A stretch of DNA of 64,000 bases. Source: Hyphomicrobium_A sp963812795 (GTDB lineage: Bacteria; Pseudomonadota; Alphaproteobacteria; Rhizobiales; Hyphomicrobiaceae). Under the pieces are notes generated by a model that was not told the origin of the DNA, did not search any database, and worked only from the letters and a program-made list of their open reading frames with translations. Both the position numbers and the translations under genes were made by a program. The stretch is taken from positions 806,001 through 870,000 of the forward strand of contig CAWEWG010000007.1 of the NCBI GenBank assembly GCA_963812795.1, read 5' to 3'. Below are positions 38,054-47,524 of this stretch, piece after piece (the first letter of the stretch is position 1; each line of letters starts with the position of its first letter).

Positions 38054-39027
38054 GCTGCGCCGCCGCGCTTGGAGTTGCGCGCCTTGCGCTCCGCGCGCAT
38101 GTCGTCCGCCACCGCGTTGAGGTCGAGCTCGGCGGCAAGACGGGCGCCCATCTGGTCGGCCAGCACGTGACGCCGCACCGGCTCGGCCTCGCCGGGTTTC
38201 AGGTCGAGCAACTGGAACGGCCCGTACGACAGGCGGATCAGCCGGTTCACGTCGACGCCGAGGTGGGCGAGGATGCGGCGCACCTCGCGGTTCTTGCCCT
38301 CGCGCAGGCCCATGGTGATCCAGGTGTTGGCGCCCTGCACGCTGTCGACGCTCGCCTCGATCGGGCCGTAGCGCACCCCCTCGATCTCGATGCCGTCCTT
38401 CAGCTTGTCGAGATCGGCCTGCTGCACGCGTCCGTGCGCCCGCACCTTGTAGCGGCGCAGCCATCCGGTGGCCGGCAGCTCCATGTGGCGGGCAAGGGCG
38501 CCGTGGTTGGTGAGCAGCAATAGGCCCTCGCTGTTGAAGTCGAGCCGTCCGACCGAGATGACGCGCGGCAGCCCCTCGGGCAGGTTGTCGAACACCGTCG
38601 GCCGGCCCTGCGGGTCGGCATGCGTGGTGACGAGGCCGCGCGGCTTGTAGTAGCGCCAGAGCTGCGGTGGCTCGGCAGTCGGCAGCGGCTTGCCGTCGAC
38701 CAGCACCTTGTCCTTCCCCGACACCTCGAAGGCGGGCGTCGTCAGCAGCTTGCCGTTGACGTTGACGCGGCCCTGCTCGATCCAGCGCTCCGCCTCGCGG
38801 CGTGAGCACAACCCGGCGCGCGCCATCGCCTTAGCGATGCGCAGCGGCTCGTCCGGCCCCGCCGCCTTGGGCGCTTCTGGCGCCGGTCTGCGGCCGGGAT
38901 TGCCGCCCGGTTTATGCACGGGCTTGCGCGAAGCCTTATGGTTGGGCTTGCCGGGGGCGGACCCCGGCCGTTGCGGCGCATCTGGCCGCTTGCTTGACGG
39001 CCGCTTTGGATGTTTGTGCGTGGGCAT
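38050..39027 (-). CDS. rluB: 23S rRNA pseudouridine synthase RluB
   Basis: 325 residues. Lys/Pro/Arg-rich N-terminal tail of about 60 residues, S4 RNA-binding domain (RIAKAMARAGLCSRREAERW) and catalytic domain with LWRYYKPRGLVTTHADPQGR and the Asp-bearing ISVGRLDFNSEGLLLLTN; LREGKNREVRRIL is the family tail motif. Makes a pseudouridine in 23S rRNA (position 2605 in E. coli). Divergent from tadA, whose start is 33 bp away. Confidence 0.95.
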   Translation of the reverse strand: MPTHKHPKRPSSKRPDAPQRPGSAPGKPNHKASRKPVHKPGGNPGRRPAPEAPKAAGPDEPLRIAKAMARAGLCSRREAERWIEQGRVNVNGKLLTTPAFEVSGKDKVLVDGKPLPTAEPPQLWRYYKPRGLVTTHADPQGRPTVFDNLPEGLPRVISVGRLDFNSEGLLLLTNHGALARHMELPATGWLRRYKVRAHGRVQQADLDKLKDGIEIEGVRYGPIEASVDSVQGANTWITMGLREGKNREVRRILAHLGVDVNRLIRLSYGPFQLLDLKPGEAEPVRRHVLADQMGARLAAELDLNAVADDMRAERKARNSKRGGAA

Positions 39028-39060
39028 GGATCTTCAGGTTGCGAATTCAGCGAGCCCCTT

Positions 39061-39519
39061 ATGACACCGCCCGGCGATCAGAGCCACATGCTGCGCGCGC
39101 TCTCCGAAGCGGATGCGGCCGCCGCGCGCGGCGAGGTGCCGATCGGCGCCGTGATCGTTGGGCCGGATGGGGCGTTTCTGGCCGCTGCCGGCAATCGCAC
39201 GCGCGAATTGAACGATCCGACGGCGCACGCCGAACTGCTCGTCATCCGCGCCGCCTGCGCGCGACTTGGCGACGAGCGCCTGACGGGCTGCGATCTCTAC
39301 GTGACGCTCGAGCCGTGCCCGATGTGCGCCGCCGCCATCTCGTTCGCGCGCATCCGGCGGCTGTACTACGGGGCGGCCGATCCGAAAGGCGGCGGCGTCG
39401 AGCATGGGGCGCGCGTGTTCAATCATCCGACCTGCCACCACGCGCCCGAGATCTATGCGGGTATCGACGAGGAACGGGCGGCGGCGGTGCTGCGCACCTT
39501 CTTCCAGGGCAGGCGCTAG
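39061..39519 (+). CDS. tadA: tRNA adenosine(34) deaminase TadA
   Basis: 152 residues. Zinc site HAELLVIR and LEPCPMCAAAISFARI with catalytic Glu, RRLYYGAADPKGGG typical of TadA. Converts A34 to inosine in tRNA-Arg(ACG), an essential wobble modification. ATG 39061; an in-frame start 51 bp earlier overlaps rluB and is unlikely. Confidence 0.96.
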   Translation: MTPPGDQSHMLRALSEADAAAARGEVPIGAVIVGPDGAFLAAAGNRTRELNDPTAHAELLVIRAACARLGDERLTGCDLYVTLEPCPMCAAAISFARIRRLYYGAADPKGGGVEHGARVFNHPTCHHAPEIYAGIDEERAAAVLRTFFQGRR

Positions 39520-39630
39520 GCGTCGAACCCGCAGCTATCCGACCAGCACCCAGTGAGAAACGCTGCCCCGACCCCGGGCGGGACAGCTTTGACTACAAAC
39601 GGAGCCGTGAGTGGCGCGCAGGGTGCGCCA

Positions 39631-39858
39631 TCAGTGCCAGGTCTTCATGGCCTGGTTGGCGGGAATGTTGAGGCACACCTTGCCTTGCTCCACGTGGTCG
39701 ATCTGATCGAGGCCGAGGTAGTGGTGCTCGCCGCCGGATGCCGGGTCGGACTTGGTCAGCTTCAGCTGGTCGCCTTCCAGATGATCGACGGTGCCGACGT
39801 GTTTGCCGTCCGATCCGACGACCTCCATGTGCTCCTGGATATGTACGCTGAGATCCAT
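39631..39858 (-). CDS. DUF2171 domain protein
   Basis: 75 residues. HMEVVGSDGKHVGTVDHLEG is a PRC-barrel-like/DUF2171 beta motif, followed by KLTKSDPASGGEHHYLGLDQ. Family function unknown; such small proteins are often stress induced in alphaproteobacteria. The start ATG 39858 has aaggag 6 bp upstream. Intact and isolated. Confidence 0.85.
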   Translation of the reverse strand: MDLSVHIQEHMEVVGSDGKHVGTVDHLEGDQLKLTKSDPASGGEHHYLGLDQIDHVEQGKVCLNIPANQAMKTWH

Positions 39859-39979
39859 TTTCGACTCCTTGGCTATGGCTGCGTCCCCGCCGCCAAAACG
39901 CCGGCAGCAGATGCATGTTCCATGGCGACTGCAGGCCCAGCCGTACCGCGGCGGTGCGGCGCACCTTTTCGAGGGCAGG

Positions 39980-40975
39980 CTAGGTTTTGACGGTACGCTC
40001 GCGCCTAAGCAGCGGGCGGCGCGTGCGGCGGTGGACTGCGGCAAGCTCGCCGACAGGCTCGGGCGCCTCGACGGGCCGCAGCGTTTCGGCCTCCAGCATG
40101 CGCGCCAATTGCGCCTTGACGCGTTCCTTGGCCGGCTCGGCCGCGGCGAGAATCTCCTCCACCTTCAGAAAGTCGAGGATCTGGAAGCGGCTGGTGCCGG
40201 CGTCGATGTAGAGATCGGGGTGTCGGTGGCGCAGCTTCTCGCGGATGATGCTGCGCTCGAAGATGAAGTTCGAGGCAAACAGCGTCTCCCAGGCTTTGGG
40301 CATCTCGCTGCCCGGTCGCCGCACTGGCGCGCCGCTGGCATCGACGGCGACGGTGAGATCGGCTTCGCTGGCGACGAGGTCGAAGGGCAGCGGGTTGACG
40401 AGGCCGCCGTCGATCAGCACGCGGCCATCGATCTGCACCGGCTGGAAGATGACGGGCAACGCCATGCTGGCGGCGATGGCCGGGCGCAACGGGCCGGCGG
40501 AGAAAACAACCGCCTCCTGCGCGTAGAAGTCCGAGGCGACGATCTTCAGCGGTATCGTGAGGTGGCCGAAGTCGCGCGCGATCTGCGGCGGCAGAATGAT
40601 GTCGAGCAGCCGCTCGGGGGCGAGAAACGCCGGGCGCAGCGTCAGCGCATTGAAAAGGCCGCCCGGTGCGCGCACGCGCGCGGCGTAAAGATCGCGGACG
40701 AGATCGAGACGCTTCTTCAGCACCTCGATGGTATGCGCGCGGATCTGCTTGCCGCTCAGCCCCGAGGCGTAGGCGGCGGCGAAGATGGCGCCGATGGACG
40801 TGCCGGCGATGATCTTGGGGCGCAAGCCGAGCTCGTCGAAGGCTTCCAGCACAGGAATGTGCGCCAGCCCGCGCGCACCGCCGCCGCCGAGCGCCAGGGC
40901 GATGCTCGGCGAGTCGGGCGGCGGCGATGGTACCGGCACCGGCGCCGGACTGACGGGAACGGGTTTCCTGGGCAT
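39980..40975 (-). CDS. patatin-like phospholipase
   Basis: 331 residues. Oxyanion loop ALGGGGARGLAHI, nucleophile Ser in IIAGTSIGAIFAA, catalytic Asp in LIDGGLVNPLPFD: the complete patatin Ser-Asp dyad. A proline-rich N-terminus (VPVSPAPVPVPSPPPDSPS) without a signal peptide suggests a cytoplasmic or injected enzyme; the substrate is probably phospholipid or a thioester. Intact. It lies 87 bp downstream of purD on the same strand. Confidence 0.92.
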   Translation of the reverse strand: MPRKPVPVSPAPVPVPSPPPDSPSIALALGGGGARGLAHIPVLEAFDELGLRPKIIAGTSIGAIFAAAYASGLSGKQIRAHTIEVLKKRLDLVRDLYAARVRAPGGLFNALTLRPAFLAPERLLDIILPPQIARDFGHLTIPLKIVASDFYAQEAVVFSAGPLRPAIAASMALPVIFQPVQIDGRVLIDGGLVNPLPFDLVASEADLTVAVDASGAPVRRPGSEMPKAWETLFASNFIFERSIIREKLRHRHPDLYIDAGTSRFQILDFLKVEEILAAAEPAKERVKAQLARMLEAETLRPVEAPEPVGELAAVHRRTRRPLLRRERTVKT

Positions 40976-41062
40976 GGGGACTGGGCGGATCCGATAATGT
41001 CGGCGCAGCTTAGAGCGAAAAGATTATCGCTGTTTGATAGTGGCGCGGAAGCATGGCCGCGG

Positions 41063-42346
41063 CTAGGCGCTCGCCTTCTCCCGCTCGATGGCGCGCCAGC
41101 CGATATCGCGGCGATAAAAGCCACCGGGCCAATCGATGCGGGCGGCGGCGGCATAGGCCCGCGCCTGCGCCTCCGCCACCGTTCTGCCGAGGGCGGTGAC
41201 GTTGAGCACGCGGCCGCCCTGGGCGAGCAGCCGGTCGCCCTCCCTGCGCGTGCCGGCATGGAAGACCTGCACGCCGTCGACGCTCGCAGCCGCCTCGAGG
41301 CCCTTGATCTCGGTGCCGACTTCGGGCGTCCCCGGGTAGCCGTTGGCGGCCAGCACGACGGTGAGCGCGGCGTCGTCGTGCCAGCGCATGTCGAAGCGAT
41401 CGAGCACGCCGTCGGCGGCGGCCAGCAGCGCCGGCAGCAGGTCGGACTTCAAGCGCATCATCAGCACCTGTGTCTCCGGGTCGCCGAAGCGCACGTTGTA
41501 CTCGATCAGCTTTGGGCCATCGGCGGTGATCATAAGCCCGGCGAAGAGCACGCCCTTGAACGGCATCCCGCGTGTCTGCATGGCAGCCACCGTCGGCTCG
41601 ATGATCTCGCACATGGTGCGCTCGATCATGGCCGGGGTCATCACCGCGGCCGGCGAGTAGGCGCCCATGCCGCCCGTGTTCGGTCCGGTGTCGCCGTCGC
41701 CGACGCGCTTGTGATCCTGGGCGGGAACAAGCGCCAGCGCATGCTTGCCGTCGACGAGCGCGAAGAAGCTCGCCTCTTCGCCTTCGAGGAACTCCTCAAC
41801 GACGACCTCGTTGCCGGCCTTGCCAAAGGCGCCGGCAAAGCAGGCGTCGATGGCCGCCTCGGCCTCTCCGCGCGTCGTCGCGATGGTGACGCCCTTGCCG
41901 GCGGCGAGCCCGTCCGCCTTGACGACGATCGGCAGCTTTTCCCGCGCGAGGTACGCCTTGGCGCCGGCGGCATCGGTGAAGCGGCCATAGGCCGCGGTCG
42001 GAATACCGAACTCGGCGCACAGATCCTTGGTGAATCCCTTCGAACCTTCGAGCTGCGCCGCCGCCTGCCCTGGCCCGAAGCACTTGATTCCCGCCGTCGT
42101 GAGATCATCTACGAGACCGGCGACCAGTGGCGCTTCCGGCCCCACGACGACGAGATCGATAGAGTTGTCCGCGCAGAAGCGGATGACGGCAGTATGGTCG
42201 GCGACGGCGAGCGGGACGCACTCGGCGACCTCCGCAATTCCGCCGTTCCCGGGCGCACAATACAGCTTGGTCAACAGCGGGCTGGCGCTCAGCTTCCAGG
42301 CGAGCGCATGCTCGCGGCCGCCAGAGCCGATGAGGAGTACGTTCAT
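41063..42346 (-). CDS. purD: phosphoribosylamine-glycine ligase PurD
   Basis: Second step of purine synthesis. 427 residues: MNVLLIGSGGREHALAWKL, DLVVVGPEAPLVAGLVDDL, ATP-grasp elements LPIVVKADGLAAGKGVTIA and KLIEYNVRFGDPETQVLM. Canonical start and length, intact frame. Divergent from xseA with a 107-bp spacer. Confidence 0.97.
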   Translation of the reverse strand: MNVLLIGSGGREHALAWKLSASPLLTKLYCAPGNGGIAEVAECVPLAVADHTAVIRFCADNSIDLVVVGPEAPLVAGLVDDLTTAGIKCFGPGQAAAQLEGSKGFTKDLCAEFGIPTAAYGRFTDAAGAKAYLAREKLPIVVKADGLAAGKGVTIATTRGEAEAAIDACFAGAFGKAGNEVVVEEFLEGEEASFFALVDGKHALALVPAQDHKRVGDGDTGPNTGGMGAYSPAAVMTPAMIERTMCEIIEPTVAAMQTRGMPFKGVLFAGLMITADGPKLIEYNVRFGDPETQVLMMRLKSDLLPALLAAADGVLDRFDMRWHDDAALTVVLAANGYPGTPEVGTEIKGLEAAASVDGVQVFHAGTRREGDRLLAQGGRVLNVTALGRTVAEAQARAYAAAARIDWPGGFYRRDIGWRAIEREKASA

Positions 42347-42453
42347 CGCTGCTTATCTCTCGAAAGCGTTAGGGGACTTTCGCTACGCCGGACCTCGCCG
42401 CGGCGCGGTTCCATGTATCATCGAATCGTAAGGCCACAAACGGGCATCGACGC

Positions 42454-43938
42454 GTGAATCAAACGGCACCCCAGGCGCAGTCCGGCGGCAATGTCGCCGA
42501 GTATACCGTCTCCGAGCTTTCCGGCGCCATCAAACGCGCGCTCGAGGAAGGCTTCGGCTACGTGCGCCTGCGCGGCGAGATTTCCGGCTTTCGCGGCGCG
42601 CACGCCTCCGGTCACTGCTACTTCGCGCTGAAAGACGACAAGGCGAAGATCGAGGCAGTCGTTTGGAAGATGACCTACGGGCGCCTGAAGGTGAAGCCCG
42701 AGGAAGGCATGGAGGTCGTCGTCCAGGGCCGCGTGACGAGCTATCCCGGCTCATCGAAGTATCAGATCGTCATCGAGAGCCTGGAGCCGGCCGGCCTCGG
42801 TGCCTTGATGGCGCTCCTCGAAGAACGCAAGCGCAAGCTCACCGCCGAGGGGCTGTTCGCCGAGGAGCGCAAGAAGCCGCGGCCGTTCGTGCCGCAACTC
42901 GTCGGCATCATCACCTCGCCGACCGGCGCCGTCATCCGCGACATGCTGCACGGCTTTGCCGAGCGCTTCCCAACGCGCGTCATCGTCTGGCCGGTACGGG
43001 TGCAGGGCGATACGTGCGCGGCCGAGGTGGCGGCCGCCATCGCCGGCTTCAACGCCATTCAGCCGGGTGGGCGCATCGCCCGTCCCGATGTGCTCATCGT
43101 GGCGCGTGGCGGTGGCAGCCTGGAAGACCTGTGGGGTTTCAATGAGGAGATCGTCGTGCGCGCCGTGGCGGCGAGCCGCATCCCCATCATTTCCGCGGTC
43201 GGTCATGAGACTGACTGGACGCTGATCGATCTCGTCGCCGACGCGCGGGCGCCGACGCCGACCAAGGCCGCCGAGTGGGCGGTGCCGAAATTCGCCGATC
43301 TTGCGGAGAGCACGAGCAAGTGCGGCGTCCGCCTGACGACGGCCGCGCGGCGCATGCTGCAGCAGGCGCGGGCGCACTTGAAGGCGGCGACGCGGGGCCT
43401 GCCGCGCCTTGAAGACGTTCTGGCCCTGCCGCGGCAGCGGTTCGATGCCTGCGAAAAGCGGCTCGGACGCGCCTTGCTCGCCAACGCACGCGCGCATCAC
43501 ACGCGCTATGCGCGCATCTCGGCCCGCCTGCGTCCGGCGCCGATCATGCAGCGCATCTCAGTCTGCCGCGAACGCTCCAGCGCGCTGCAGGCGCGAGCGA
43601 GGCAGGCGTTGGGCAATGGTCTCGTGGCCAAGCGCCGACAGCTCGAGGGTTACGACAAGCTGTTGGCGACGCTCAGCTACCAGAGCGTTCTGCAGCGCGG
43701 CTTCGTGGTGGTGCGCGATGCGGATGGCCGCGCCGTGCGCTCCGCCGCCGGCGTAGAGCCCGGTGATCGCCTTGATCTGGAGTTCGGCGACGGTCGCGTC
43801 GAGGCGGAGGCGCGCAAGGTTGGCGGTGCGGGGGCCAAGGGGCCGGCCGCCAAAGATCCCGTGTCATCTCCACCGGTGCCGCCCGGCGTGCGGCGCACGC
43901 GCGGGCGCGGCGGCAGCAGCCAGGGTTCTCTGTTTTAA
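42454..43938 (+). CDS. xseA: exodeoxyribonuclease VII large subunit XseA
   Basis: 494 residues. OB-fold N-terminus (YTVSELSGAIKRALEEGFGY, GEISGFRGAHASGHCYFALK), catalytic core VGIITSPTGAVIRDML, IVARGGGSLEDLWGFNEE, SAVGHETDWTLIDLVADARA, then a long coiled coil and a Pro/Ala-rich tail. Degrades single-stranded DNA with XseB, whose gene is not in the window. GTG start 42454. Intact. Confidence 0.95.
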   Translation: MNQTAPQAQSGGNVAEYTVSELSGAIKRALEEGFGYVRLRGEISGFRGAHASGHCYFALKDDKAKIEAVVWKMTYGRLKVKPEEGMEVVVQGRVTSYPGSSKYQIVIESLEPAGLGALMALLEERKRKLTAEGLFAEERKKPRPFVPQLVGIITSPTGAVIRDMLHGFAERFPTRVIVWPVRVQGDTCAAEVAAAIAGFNAIQPGGRIARPDVLIVARGGGSLEDLWGFNEEIVVRAVAASRIPIISAVGHETDWTLIDLVADARAPTPTKAAEWAVPKFADLAESTSKCGVRLTTAARRMLQQARAHLKAATRGLPRLEDVLALPRQRFDACEKRLGRALLANARAHHTRYARISARLRPAPIMQRISVCRERSSALQARARQALGNGLVAKRRQLEGYDKLLATLSYQSVLQRGFVVVRDADGRAVRSAAGVEPGDRLDLEFGDGRVEAEARKVGGAGAKGPAAKDPVSSPPVPPGVRRTRGRGGSSQGSLF

Positions 43939-44015
43939 CGACGAATGCCGCGCGAGTGCTTGACGCGCCTCGTGCGATTGGCATTGTGGTCGGCTGACAT
44001 CGGTTAGAGAAACAC

Positions 44016-44261
44016 ATGAACCGGATCGACAGATTCTTCGGCCTGCGGGGCGAAGCAAAAGTGAAGTTCCTTAACGGGGAGTTTCAGGTGCTGTCGCCGG
44101 GCGACTTCGTTCGCTGTGCGGTGACCGGCGAGCCGATCATGCTGCCCGACCTGCGTTACTGGAGTGTCGAGCTGCAGGAGGCGTACGCGACGCCGGAGGT
44201 GTCGATGCAGCGCTATCTGCAAATGCGCGACAAGCTCGCCCGCGAACACGAGGAATACTAG
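44016..44261 (+). CDS. DUF2093 protein
   Basis: 81 residues: MNRIDRFFGLRGEAKVKFLN, FRVL-type strand FQVLSPGDFVRCAVTGEPI, DLRYWSVELQEAY. DUF2093 members are small, unique to alphaproteobacteria and almost always lie convergent to lpxK, as here; function unknown. Its TAG stop (44259-44261) overlaps the likely lpxK stop read on the other strand. Confidence 0.9.
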   Translation: MNRIDRFFGLRGEAKVKFLNGEFQVLSPGDFVRCAVTGEPIMLPDLRYWSVELQEAYATPEVSMQRYLQMRDKLAREHEEY

Positions 44262-45320
44262 CGCTGGGGTGGCGGACGGTTCCGCCGCGACGTTCCCTTC
44301 AGCGCCGAGTTCGATCAGCGAGCCGAGGCGGCTGAGATCGCGGTCGTCGAACGTCAAGTCGATGGGCAGCACGCGCGTTTGCGCGGCCAGGCCCGCCAGC
44401 GACGCATCGCCGGCCATACGGGCGAAATCCTTCTCCGTGGTGACGAGCCGGGCGCCGGTGCTTTGCGCCAGCGTGACGAGGCGCTCGGCGTCTGCCCGTG
44501 TGAAGGCGTGGTGATCGACGAACGACACGCATTCGACGAGTTTACCCCCGTGACGCTCGAGCAGTTTATAAAAGCGCTGCGGATTGGCGATACCGGCGAA
44601 GGCGATTAGCGGTTGCGTTGGAATCCACGAGGTATCGCCGGCGGGCGCAATCTTGGCGGCGAGAACAGGCCCCGGAAAGCCGTCCCGCAGCACCGCATGC
44701 ACGCTCCCCTCATCGGCGGTGCTCGGCGGATCGCGCACGACGATGGCATCGACGAGGCCGATCTGGAAATCGAGCGAGGCGCGCAACGGTCCGGCCGGGA
44801 TCACCTCGCCGTTGCCGATGCCGCGCTTGCCGTCGACGAGAGCGATCGACAGATCCTTGGCCACCGCCGGGTTCTGCAGCCCGTCGTCCATGATGACGAC
44901 GCTCGGGTCGCGACCGTGCGTCTCGATGGCAATCATGCCGGCCCGCCGGTCGCGGGCGACGACGGTCGGGGCGACGGCGGCGAGCAGCAAGGGTTCGTCG
45001 CCATAGCGTTGTGCGGCGCCCGGCTGCGCGTCGACCCACGCCGGGCCGGCCGTGCGACCGCCGTAGCCGCGCGTCAAGAATACCGGGCGCTGGCCGCGGG
45101 CCAGGAGCTGACGGGCGATGAAGATCGACAGCGGCGTCTTGCCGGTGCCGCCGGCGGTGAAATTGCCGACGCAAATGACCGGCAGCCGCGAACGGTAAGG
45201 GAGGCGGCGACGGTACCTGCGCTCGGCGATCCAGCTGTAAAGCCGGCCGAGCGGGACGAGCGCGCGCTGGCGGATGTCGTCCGCGCCTCCGTACCACCAA
45301 GTCGGCTCGTCAAGAGGCAC
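44258..45320 (-). CDS. lpxK: tetraacyldisaccharide 4'-kinase LpxK, stop lost to one inserted base
   Basis: Phosphorylates lipid A disaccharide at 4'. Walker A VGNFTAGGTGKTPLSIFIAR, FLTRGYGG, VVIMDDGLQNPAVAKDLSI, LVTTEKDFARM. As printed, the frame runs on antisense through the whole DUF2093 gene to 44004, which is not credible. Removing one g from the ccc at about 44296 gives the tail ELGAEGTSRRNRPPPQR and a TAG at 44258-44260, the usual length of about 353 residues. The ATG 45320 overlaps the waaA stop by 11 bp. Confidence 0.93.
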
Positions 45321-47340
45321 GCTTCAAGCTCTCGTCAGGAATGTAGCGCAGCAGCGCCTCGACCGTCTTGTCAAGCGCGCCGGAGAGGGTGGTGAGCGCT
45401 TGCGTCGCACCGGAGCGCATACGCTGCAGCTCGGCTGGGCCGTCGAGCAGCTTCGCTACTGCCGCGGCGATGTCGGCTGCCGATTTCACCTCGATGGCAC
45501 CGTCGTGGCGCAACAGCGTGCGGTAGGCATCGCGGAAATTCTGCCAGTGTGGACCCGTCAGCACCGCAACGCCGTGGCGCACCGCCTCGATCGGATTCTG
45601 CCCACCGCGGTCGATCAGCGAGCCACCGACAAAGGCGACGGGCGACAAGGCATAGAGAGTGCCGAGCTCGCCGATGGTATCGGCAATATAGATGTCGGTG
45701 CGCGGACCAGGGACGGCACCCAGCGAGCGCTGCGCAACGGTGAAGCCGAGATCCTTGAGCATCTCCGACAACGCCGTGCCGCGCTCCGGGTGGCGCGGGG
45801 CGATGATGGTGCACAGGTTCTCGAACCGGCGCGAGAGCGCACGATGCGCCGCGGCGATCGTCTCCTCCTCGCCCTCGTGCGTGCTGGCGGCGGCAAACAC
45901 CGGCCGGTTGCCGAGCGCGGCTTTGAGCCGCTCCAGCTCGTTGAGGTCGACCGGCGGCGGCGGCGCGTCGATCTTCAGATTGCCGACCGACAGAACGTTG
46001 CGGGCGCCGAGCGACGAGAAGCCGAGAGCCAGCCGGTCGTTCTGCGCCAGGATGATGCTGAAGCGGCCGAACAGCGGCACCGCCGTCGACTTGTTGCGTT
46101 GCCAGCGGCGACGGCTTTTGTGCGACAGACGCGCGTTGACGAGCGCGATGGGAATGTTGCGCGCCGCGGTTTCGAGGATGAGCGACGGCCAAACCTCGGA
46201 TTCGGTAAACACTGCCAGGTCCGGCCGCCAATGCTCGAGGAAGCGCGCCGCGTATTCCGGTGCGTCGAGCGGCACGTACTGGTGCAATGCGCGCGGCCCC
46301 AAACGTCGCTCGGCCAGGCCGGCAGAGGTGACGGTTCCGGTCGTGAGCAGGAATTGGAGATCGGGGCGCGCCTTGCCGAGCGCTTCGATGACCGGCAGCA
46401 CGGCGTTGGTCTCGCCGACACTGGCGGCATGCACCCAGCACAGCACGCCGTTGGGACGCGCCATCGTCGCGTGGCCAAGCCGCTCGCCGCGGCGACGCGG
46501 ATCCTCTTTGCCACTGCGCTCGCGGATCTTGAGGATGAGCGGCGCGATGGGGCGCAGCAGGCTCATGCTGGCACGGTAGGCCTTGAGGCGGAAATCCGGA
46601 TCGGCGGGCGGGGCGTTCGCATCCAACAGGTTCGGCGGCGTGACGCGCCTCACGTCGGCGCCGACGAGCTCGTAGGCGCGGGCGGTGGCCGCGTTGAGCG
46701 CTCGCTCCACCTGCAGCCGCGCGAACTCCAGCTCGGCCTCGCCGGCGTCGGCAGACACCCAAATGGGATCGCCGGCAACGTATGCGAGCTTCGACCCCGG
46801 CAGGTTGATGGTCATCCGGCTCCAGGTATTGAGGGCACGAAACCGCGAGGTGGCCGCGGCGCAGGGTACGATGGGCCGGCCCGACATGCGCGCGATCATG
46901 ACGATGCCGATGCCGGCGCGGCGCGCAGGACCGGGCGGCACGTCGGCGGTCATGACGAGGGAATAGCCGTCCTTGAGATAGCGCACGGCTTGGCGCAATG
47001 CGTAGGCGCCGCCCCGGTCTTTCTTGCGGCCACCAGCGCCGGCGCCGCGAATGAGCTCGACGCCGAACTTGGCCATGGCGGCCCCGATCAGCTCGGCGTC
47101 ACCGTGACGCGCGACCATCGCTGCGACTTTGGTCTCGGGCGAGGGACGAAAGCCCGAGGTCATCATGAACTGGCCGTGCCAGGTAGCGACGATGAGGGGA
47201 TGGTCGACGGCGAGCCGCTGCAAGGCGTCCGCGGGCTCGTAAACGACGCGCGAGGTGCGCCGAACCAGGGAGATCATGCCAGCGAGCGCGCTGCCGGCAA
47301 GTCTGTTCAATTTGCGTGTCGTGCCAGGCGAACGTGCCAT
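45310..47340 (-). CDS. waaA: DUF374 acyltransferase-like domain joined to KDO transferase WaaA
   Basis: One uninterrupted frame of about 676 residues. Residues 1-240 match DUF374, lysophospholipid-acyltransferase-like (LIVATWHGQFMMTSG, MVARHGDAELIGAAM, VMTADVPPGPARRAGIGIVM). After a linker, LKAYRASMSLLRPIAPLIL begins WaaA (GKEDPRRRGERLG, WVHAASVGETNAVLPVIEAL, FTESEVWPSLIL, VGGSLIDRGGQNPIEAV), which adds KDO to lipid IVA. The two are normally separate neighbouring genes in Hyphomicrobiales. Either a true fusion or an indel has removed the DUF374 stop near 46600-46640. ATG 47340 chosen. Followed by lpxK with an 11-bp overlap. Confidence 0.9.
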   Translation of the reverse strand: MARSPGTTRKLNRLAGSALAGMISLVRRTSRVVYEPADALQRLAVDHPLIVATWHGQFMMTSGFRPSPETKVAAMVARHGDAELIGAAMAKFGVELIRGAGAGGRKKDRGGAYALRQAVRYLKDGYSLVMTADVPPGPARRAGIGIVMIARMSGRPIVPCAAATSRFRALNTWSRMTINLPGSKLAYVAGDPIWVSADAGEAELEFARLQVERALNAATARAYELVGADVRRVTPPNLLDANAPPADPDFRLKAYRASMSLLRPIAPLILKIRERSGKEDPRRRGERLGHATMARPNGVLCWVHAASVGETNAVLPVIEALGKARPDLQFLLTTGTVTSAGLAERRLGPRALHQYVPLDAPEYAARFLEHWRPDLAVFTESEVWPSLILETAARNIPIALVNARLSHKSRRRWQRNKSTAVPLFGRFSIILAQNDRLALGFSSLGARNVLSVGNLKIDAPPPPVDLNELERLKAALGNRPVFAAASTHEGEEETIAAAHRALSRRFENLCTIIAPRHPERGTALSEMLKDLGFTVAQRSLGAVPGPRTDIYIADTIGELGTLYALSPVAFVGGSLIDRGGQNPIEAVRHGVAVLTGPHWQNFRDAYRTLLRHDGAIEVKSAADIAAAVAKLLDGPAELQRMRSGATQALTTLSGALDKTVEALLRYIPDESLKRAS

Positions 47341-47524
47341 CCTCAAGGGTGCCTCGGCGCCAGATCGCCTCACGAGCAAGCGGTTTTGCGCGAACCACTT
47401 GCAGCTGGTTCCTATAGCGAATATTTAGCGATGGCAAACTGGGACGTTCGGGCACACACCGTCAAATATGCCGGTGACCCGTAGCGTCGCCTCGCCCGTA
47501 ACATCTCGAAATCAGCGGACTTTA

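Noticed and set aside
39791..42457. 888-codon open frame on the plus strand across patatin and purD
   Set aside because: It spans two well-formed minus-strand genes and their spacer; no domain seen.
44004..44258. C-terminal extension of LpxK antisense to DUF2093
   Set aside because: Removing one base from a ccc run at about 44296 gives a stop at the expected length, so the extension is an artefact.
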